Shown: piece by piece, positions 8,801 through 12,017 of the stretch | Numbering within the stretch: the stretch's first letter is position 1 | How the letters are laid out: each line of letters starts with the position of its first letter | Source of the DNA: Bacteroidales bacterium | Lineage (GTDB): Bacteria; Bacteroidota; Bacteroidia; Bacteroidales; UBA7960 | Length of the DNA stretch: 12,017 bases | Reading direction: 5' to 3' | Assembly (NCBI GenBank): GCA_003560215.1 | Contig: PWIY01000228.1 | Span: 1-12,017, forward strand | Notes under the pieces: generated by a model | Seen by the model: only the letters and a program-made list of their open reading frames with translations | What the model was told of the DNA's origin: nothing | The model's database searches: none | Made by a program: the position numbers and the translations under genes

Positions 8801-9438
8801 TCCAGGTGCCGGAGGAGTTGTTTGTACTTGGCAGCGGAAACACCATACCGGAAAACAGGATGCTGATGCTTGCCAGCCTGGCCACACATTCCCTGGCCAT
8901 GGCTTCCGGAAATGGTGAATGGCAGGCAGGAATTTTTGATAAACTGATGCTGGACTGGCCGCTTCACCACATTTTGCAGCGAACAGGCCGGAGCCCTGCT
9001 GACATCGGCCGCGACATCCAACTGCTAAAAATACTGCATGCCCACGGATATGAGTTGTTTGATTTCTCCCATGCCGGTCTGCCGAAAGGGCGGCCTGCAA
9101 AAAAACCGGGAATGGATCCGGCAATGAAAGAGAAAGCCCGCAGCATAAAGGAGATGCTGAATGAACCCATTGTCAGGGATTATCTGGGAGTCAACGAATA
9201 CCAGGGAGCGGTATACTACAGCAAAGAGCAGTTTGAACGATTGATTCAATGGTTGTTTTCGCTGGGTTCTTTGCCTGGCTTTACAGCCGGAGGCGAAAAA
9301 CAAAAAAAGAGGAGAAGTCCGCGATCGCTGATGCGTCGCCCTCTCCTCCTCTTTGTCTTAATGCTGGGATATTCAGTCAATGCCGGGTACAGACTCAATC
9401 AGCTTTCCGAGTACCTGCCCGGCAGAGAAACCTCCTGA
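5842..9438 (+). CDS. Large multidomain GH13 (alpha-amylase superfamily) enzyme, unassigned subfamily
   Basis: The 1198-residue protein has no signal peptide, so it is probably cytoplasmic. Residues 1 to about 265 form an alpha-helical domain I do not recognise; it includes H77-E-I-F-H81. A Gly/Pro-rich linker (about 265-290) follows. The GH13 barrel spans about 350-750: region I D424-M-V-P-N-H429, region II R542-F-D544-A (nucleophile D544), region III E609 (acid/base, LLLAEAFW), region IV N668-P669-D670-E671. The catalytic triad D/E/D is intact, but the usual region IV His of NHD is Pro. A beta-type domain (about 790-880) ends in GFEYRVFL. A helical extension of roughly 300 residues of unknown role then follows. 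Two-domain amylases are 450-700 residues, so half the chain is extra. It begins 12 bases after the kinase-like gene. Activity could be hydrolase, transglycosylase or phosphorylase. The last 35 or so residues are doubtful because they are encoded by a terminator hairpin. Confidence 0.9.
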   Translation: MQSDQSTDAPAPFLQQMHIYKGIRDRYKLDEALFSSDGRFMFSNPPAIRKLVFSLNRDRDPLQQIYPGELYAAGLIHEIFHVILAQYAGHINQDVFRKAASFITRRTGKKGLDEILTDFVRTFPPSQVYHGRIPAAQYLKGEQKGRLILHAVLEEALLLSLSNENRATRKIRVLFDKSHLGLKNEFEQLIKGLEDFFVTQPPYGPDHTDVISLLRSPFLRFPDDLSLQLDYILQHWKDILPGEMTSRILRGKDLMKEDLTPGHPGGPPPTMVPAYKAGQKGGTMHLGKSGYDASAGASEEYAETERFTEDTHWMPRVVLMAKNIYVWLDQLSKKYQQRIDRLDQIPDEELDTLAGRHFNGLWLIGLWERSSASGKIKHRMGNRDAIASAYALYDYQIAHDLGGEEAYQNLNQRARQRGIRLASDMVPNHTGIFSKWVIEHPEYFIQSDNPPFPGYRFTGENLADHPHVEIRIEDGYYNKSDAAVVFQRIDKQHHDVRYIYHGNDGTMMPWNDTAQLDMLKAEVREAVMQKIFEVARKFSIIRFDAAMTLAKKHFARLWYPRPGTGGDIPSRAEHAMSKKQFDSLFPVEFWREAVDRINEELPETLLLAEAFWFMEGYFVRTLGMHRVYNSAFMHMLKNEENEKYRDLITNTLEFEPEILKRYVNFMSNPDEETAIQQFGTGDKYFGVCVLMNTLPGLPMFAHGQVEGFTEKYGMEYRYARYHENPDQGLVEKHEREIFPLAGKRYLFSEVKHFQLYDYLEHGNRINENVFAYTNRHGHERALVLFNNKYEMASGFIHTSVPRLDQEGHGKKMSTVSLADALGFKDSHRIFYVAREQISGKEFLFKGHDLHREGLFWPLRGFEYRVFLSFDEMEDADGAIEQFYRQYKGEGVTDVRKILAGQKLAPVHRAFEDIFDEQLTTKQIREKYSSFARLAFREGAAFREGAQEDLSDQATACFMNLLDGIPEIIGFLQTGSEWIRPMLAETNFQVPEELFVLGSGNTIPENRMLMLASLATHSLAMASGNGEWQAGIFDKLMLDWPLHHILQRTGRSPADIGRDIQLLKILHAHGYELFDFSHAGLPKGRPAKKPGMDPAMKEKARSIKEMLNEPIVRDYLGVNEYQGAVYYSKEQFERLIQWLFSLGSLPGFTAGGEKQKKRRSPRSLMRRPLLLFVLMLGYSVNAGYRLNQLSEYLPGRETS
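8641..8676 (+). repeat. 18-bp in-frame tandem duplication in the GH13 gene
   Basis: Bases 8641-8658 and 8659-8676 agree at 17 of 18 positions (GCGTTCAGGGAAGGGGCC/A). They encode two copies of AFREGA (residues 934-939 and 940-945) in the helical C-terminal extension. The length is a multiple of three, so the frame is kept. The near identity suggests a recent slippage duplication. Confidence 0.9.
9296..9354 (-). terminator. Minus-strand terminator of the lipoprotein gene, inside the 3' end of the GH13 frame
   Basis: AAAGAGGAG (9306-9314) pairs exactly with CTCCTCTTT (9346-9354). An inner stem GCGA(T)CGC / GCGTCGC (9321-9328 with 9333-9339, loop TGAT) strengthens the hairpin. Read on the minus strand the hairpin is followed by a T-run of seven, G, then five T's (complement of 9296-9308), a strong rho-independent signal 92 bases past the minus-strand lipoprotein stop. 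On the plus strand the tail is weaker (TTTGTCTT), but it may also help end the GH13 operon. Confidence 0.75.
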
Positions 9439-9445
9439 TTTGTTC

Positions 9446-10021
9446 CTACAGCGGATTTGTCAGGTCAAAGTCTGCCTGAAAAACGACCTCACCATCGTAC
9501 AGCAGCCTGTAAGAAAACGTGGTCATCGCCTCATCCATGACAACGTGCCATTCACGCCCGTAATGCCCGTCAAGAAGTTCCCTTGAATAGTCATCCTTTG
9601 GAAAATACTGCTCAAAGGCCGTACCCTGTCCGTCTGAGTAGCCCCCATAAAGTGTATTCTCTTCAGGCGTTCCATCGGGATAACGATGGTCATGGCGGAA
9701 ACGCAGCTGGCCGTCTTCATTGATAAACATCCAGGTCCGCGACTGGTCTTCACCCACATGAAACGGGATATGCACCCGGTCTTCTTCACACACAGTTACG
9801 TGCATGACATAGGCACCGTCCCAGCTTTCACGCCCTTCTGCCAGGTAAGCTTCCTCACCGGGGAAAGACTGACCGCAAAGGCTGGCCAGGTTGTCCATGA
9901 AAGCCCTCTCCTGTGGCGGCAGTTCTGCAGCCTCTGCTTCTTCGGCTTCTTCACGGGGCGCCTGCCCGCAGGAAGCAATGAAAAAAGCAGCAATCATCAA
10001 TAAGAAAAAGTGTTTGTACAT
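9446..10021 (-). CDS. Predicted lipoprotein of unknown function
   Basis: The 191-residue protein starts with a lipoprotein signal: basic MYKH, hydrophobic core, and lipobox I15-A-S-C18, so it should be lipidated at C18 and anchored in an envelope membrane. A low-complexity Glu/Ala-rich tether (about 23-36) leads to a soluble, acidic domain (about 37-191). That domain is rich in Asp, Glu, Tyr, Trp and His, includes the stretch FRHDHRYPDGT (about 109-119), has two Cys (about 49 and 78), and ends in beta-like segments. I do not recognise a named family. The ATG at 10021 has no Shine-Dalgarno and is the only start that gives the signal peptide. The gene converges with the GH13 operon, leaving 7 bases between the annotated stops, and diverges from the DUF2807 gene. 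Nothing in the context assigns a role. Confidence 0.85.
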   Translation of the reverse strand: MYKHFFLLMIAAFFIASCGQAPREEAEEAEAAELPPQERAFMDNLASLCGQSFPGEEAYLAEGRESWDGAYVMHVTVCEEDRVHIPFHVGEDQSRTWMFINEDGQLRFRHDHRYPDGTPEENTLYGGYSDGQGTAFEQYFPKDDYSRELLDGHYGREWHVVMDEAMTTFSYRLLYDGEVVFQADFDLTNPL

Positions 10022-10186
10022 AGTGATTGGTTTAGGTTAATGAATATTCTACCATGCGAACTTACTATTTTTTGCATTTATTTTTGAAAAACCGGACAAA
10101 TTTTCTTCACCACCCCTGTAACTTTTGGGCCACTGCTCCGTCTTACGTCTGAATATCGCACAACCATCAGAATTTTTCACTGTAAA

Positions 10187-11659
10187 ATGAATCACACCAT
10201 GAAAACAATTCAATTATTCCTTTTGTCAGCCATATTTGTTTTTTCTGCCACCTTCCCCGCAACAGGAAGCCCGGCGGCAGAAACCGCTGACATTAAAGAA
10301 CAAAGACAAACAGGTCCTTTCACCGGGGTTTCGGCAGGAAGCGTTTTTGAGGTTTTCCTGACCCAGGGAAGCAGTTATCGCCTTGAGGTGGAGGCACCCG
10401 AAGAACACCTGCAGAAGATCAAAACTGTGGTGGAAGATGATGTACTCACCATAGAATACGACGGAAGGGAGCGCAACCTGAGAGATCTGAAGGTACATAT
10501 TACTGCACCTTCCTTTGAGTACCTGCACGCCGGCGGAGCCTCCTCCATGAAAGGGCAAAACGTACTCACCGCACCGGCCATGGAGTTAAAGGTATCTGGT
10601 GCAGCCAGTATGGACGTGGAAGTAGTCACTGAACATCTGACCACCGAAGTCAGTGGTGCAACCGGAATTAGCCTGGCCGGAGAGGCTACCAGGCATTCGC
10701 TTCAGGCAAGCGGCGTATCGCGGGTACGTGCCTATGGCCTGGAGACCAGCTACACCAATGTGCAGAGTTCCGGCACCTCAACGGTGCGGATCACCGCAAA
10801 AGACAAACTGACTGCCAATGCCAGCGGCACCTCCACCATCACCGTAAGGGGGAACCCGTCAGATACCGACTACAGAACATCCGGAACCGCTTCCGTAAGG
10901 GGAGTGACCAACAATGCCCGGGCGGAAAAGGAAAAAGATTCGACCGTTGTCAGGGTGGGAGGCACCGAGGTGGTTGTTTCTGAAGGAGGGAGACCCACTG
11001 TCAGGCGTTGGCAGGGAACCTGGAGAAACAACTGGAACGGCCTCTACATCGGCCTCAACGGCTATTCCGATTCAGGAATAAAAACCAGCCTGCCAGCCGA
11101 ATATCGCTTCATGGATCTGGACTACAACAAGTCTGTACAGGTAAATCTGAACATGTTCCACCAAAACGTCGTACTCGCCAGGGGCACAAGAAGCATGTTC
11201 GGACTGGTGAGCGGCCTGGGTATTCAATGGAACAACTATCACCTGTCCAATAATGTCATTCTGATGCATGAGGAGGAAGGTCTGGCCCACAAGCCGTCAG
11301 AATACCGCCTCAGCACCAACAGACTTCGGGTGTTCCAGCTCAATGTTCCGCTGATGATGGAGTATCAGATCCGCGAAAGCGGCGGCTCCAACCGGTTTTA
11401 CGTGTCCGGGGGCATCCAGGGCGGATACCGCCTCAGAAGCCACACCAAGGTGGAATACCGCAATTCCGACGGCGACAAACAACGAGACCGGGCCAGGGAA
11501 GATTTTCACCTGGTTCCCATCAGGGTAGACGCCATCGGACAGATCGGATGGGGAAGATTGAACTTTTTTGCCACTTATTCGTTGAATTCAATGTTCAAAG
11601 ACGACAGAGGCCCGGACATCCATCCCTTCAGCATCGGGATCAGGGTTCTGAGCTTATAA
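10187..11659 (+). CDS. DUF2807 'head GIN domain' protein fused to an outer-membrane beta-barrel
   Basis: The 490-residue protein has a signal peptide (core about 9-24, likely cut near ATG/SPA, residues 26-31). Residues about 45-240 match the DUF2807 / head-GIN pattern: F-GV-aG-FEV-LTQG, then 'l.v.e.leI.yd', then repeated SGxS turns typical of a beta-helix. Residues about 285-490 alternate polar and hydrophobic strands (GLYIGLNGY, FGLVSGLGIQWNNY, FYVSGGIQGGYRL, FSIGIRVLSL), consistent with an outer-membrane beta-barrel (OMP_b-brl type). The first part would be surface-exposed or periplasmic and the second membrane-embedded. DUF2807 is annotated as a putative adhesin, without a demonstrated function I can cite. 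A second in-frame Met (10199, MKTIQLF) is an equally good start, since MNHT adds nothing to the signal. The gene ends 33 bases before a strong terminator and appears monocistronic. Confidence 0.88.
   Translation: MNHTMKTIQLFLLSAIFVFSATFPATGSPAAETADIKEQRQTGPFTGVSAGSVFEVFLTQGSSYRLEVEAPEEHLQKIKTVVEDDVLTIEYDGRERNLRDLKVHITAPSFEYLHAGGASSMKGQNVLTAPAMELKVSGAASMDVEVVTEHLTTEVSGATGISLAGEATRHSLQASGVSRVRAYGLETSYTNVQSSGTSTVRITAKDKLTANASGTSTITVRGNPSDTDYRTSGTASVRGVTNNARAEKEKDSTVVRVGGTEVVVSEGGRPTVRRWQGTWRNNWNGLYIGLNGYSDSGIKTSLPAEYRFMDLDYNKSVQVNLNMFHQNVVLARGTRSMFGLVSGLGIQWNNYHLSNNVILMHEEEGLAHKPSEYRLSTNRLRVFQLNVPLMMEYQIRESGGSNRFYVSGGIQGGYRLRSHTKVEYRNSDGDKQRDRAREDFHLVPIRVDAIGQIGWGRLNFFATYSLNSMFKDDRGPDIHPFSIGIRVLSL
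10529..10894 (+). repeat. Seven SGxS-type protein repeats, about 19-residue period, in the DUF2807 region
   Basis: The motif [SG]-G-[ATV]-[SAT] recurs with its Gly at residues 117, 138, 157, 176, 196, 214 and 233, spacings of 21, 19, 19, 20, 18 and 19. The regular period fits successive coils of a beta-helix with a tight turn at each SG. The DNA copies are diverged, so this is a protein-level repeat, not a recent duplication. Confidence 0.8.
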
Positions 11660-11692
11660 TAATCGCTTCATGCTTGTTGTTGGTTTTGAAAG

Positions 11693-11718
11693 GGCCGGTT
11701 TTACCACCGGCCTTTTTT
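11693..11718 (+). terminator. Rho-independent terminator after the DUF2807-barrel gene
   Basis: GGCCGGT (11693-11699) pairs with ACCGGCC (11706-11712) over a 6-base loop (TTTACC), followed by six T's (11713-11718). A's before the stem could extend it against the T-run. It lies 33 bases past the stop codon and separates this gene from yebC. Confidence 0.93.
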
Positions 11719-11720
11719 AT

Positions 11721-11747
11721 TTTGAGTAACAGAAATGATTATTTTTG
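11721..11747 (+). promoter_or_regulatory. Bacteroidota-type promoter candidate for yebC
   Basis: TATTTTTG at 11740-11747 fits the Bacteroidota -7 consensus TAnnTTTG exactly. TTTG at 11721-11724 could be the -33 element, but the 15-base spacer is shorter than usual. The box lies between the upstream terminator and the yebC start at 11763, where a promoter is needed. A start of transcription a few bases after the box would give a leader of only about 10 bases, with no Shine-Dalgarno. The T-rich context makes a chance match possible. Confidence 0.45.
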
Positions 11748-11762
11748 CAAAAAAACGATCCC

Positions 11763-12017
11763 ATGGCAGGACACAGCAAATGGTCAACCATCAAGCGCAA
11801 GAAAGGCGCACAGGACGCCAAACGGTCCAAAATTTTCTCACGCATCATTAAGGAAATCAACATTGCCGTTAAGGAAGGAGGCAACGACCCTGAAGGAAAC
11901 CCCAGGTTGCGGCTGGCCATTGCCAACGCCAAAGGAGCGAATATGCCCAAAGACAACATCCAGCGGGCCATATCCAAAGCAGGAGACAAAAATGCCGCCG
12001 ACTTCCAGGAGGTAACC
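11763..12017 (+). CDS. yebC: YebC/PmpR family protein (TACO1 homologue), N-terminal part
   Basis: The first 85 residues are present and the frame runs off the right edge; the full protein is normally about 240 residues. The N-terminus is the strongly conserved family signature: MAGHSKW, then IKRKKGAQDAKRSKIFSRI, then a DPEGNPRLRLAIANAKGANM segment and MPKDNIQRAI. Members are cytoplasmic. They were first described as DNA-binding transcriptional regulators (PmpR, YebC), and related proteins including mitochondrial TACO1 act in translation, reportedly easing synthesis of proline-rich stretches. Which applies here cannot be told. The start is secure because the MAGHSKW motif begins at this ATG. 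A candidate promoter lies 16 bases upstream. Confidence 0.97.
   Translation, partial: MAGHSKWSTIKRKKGAQDAKRSKIFSRIIKEINIAVKEGGNDPEGNPRLRLAIANAKGANMPKDNIQRAISKAGDKNAADFQEVT

Noticed and set aside
9249..9479. Alternative plus frame with an apparent membrane segment (VVFAGFFAWLY then RRRKTKKEEK)
   Set aside because: The GH13 frame is still protein-like over the same bases (YYSKEQFERLIQWLF). The alternative continues across the GH13 stop without any family signal.
10022..10186. Promoter-like boxes in the divergent spacer (TATTTTTTG near 10056 and TAACTTTTG near 10121)
   Set aside because: Both have three instead of two bases between TA and TTTG and no well-spaced -33 element, so neither is good enough to annotate.
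11548..12015. 155-residue plus frame spanning the terminator and yebC start
   Set aside because: It crosses a strong terminator and is out of frame with both the barrel protein and the unmistakable YebC N-terminus.

Overview
The window looks like chromosomal DNA of a Bacteroidota member, most likely a marine or anaerobic Bacteroidales/Marinilabiliales-type lineage. That placement is an inference. It rests on start codons preceded by A/T-rich sequence with no Shine-Dalgarno, one match to the Bacteroidota -7 box TAnnTTTG, a 'head GIN domain' (DUF2807) surface protein fused to an outer-membrane barrel, and overall protein style. There are eight genes, two of them cut by the window edges. No rRNA, tRNA, CRISPR array, insertion sequence or phage gene is visible.

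Layout. Bases 1-448 (minus strand) hold the N-terminal 149 residues of a membrane-anchored HlyD/RND efflux adaptor. A 379-base divergent spacer follows. Next is a secreted two-module M16 zinc peptidase (828-3749), closed by a perfect 12-bp hairpin terminator. Bases 3821-9438 form a tight four-gene run: a CDP-alcohol phosphatidyltransferase, a CdsA-type phosphatidate cytidylyltransferase, a dolichol/phytol-kinase-like membrane protein, and a 1198-residue cytoplasmic GH13 (alpha-amylase superfamily) enzyme with large unassigned flanking domains. Gaps are 9 and 12 bases, and one pair overlaps by 4 bases. A convergent minus-strand lipoprotein gene (9446-10021) follows. It appears to use a terminator that lies inside the 3' end of the GH13 frame. 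After a 165-base divergent spacer come a DUF2807-plus-barrel protein (10187-11659), a textbook terminator, and the start of yebC (11763 to the window edge).

How the genes may work together. The three small membrane proteins of the 3821-9438 run make a chemically complete cascade: a kinase phosphorylating a lipid alcohol, a cytidylyltransferase making a CDP-activated lipid, and a transferase exchanging CMP for an alcohol head group. The fourth gene encodes a GH13 enzyme whose region IV reads NPD instead of the usual NHD. An anabolic route to a modified, possibly sugar-bearing, lipid is the most interesting hypothesis here, but the sequence shows only families and linkage. The other genes are envelope functions (efflux, secreted protease, lipoprotein, outer-membrane protein) with no visible tie to that run.
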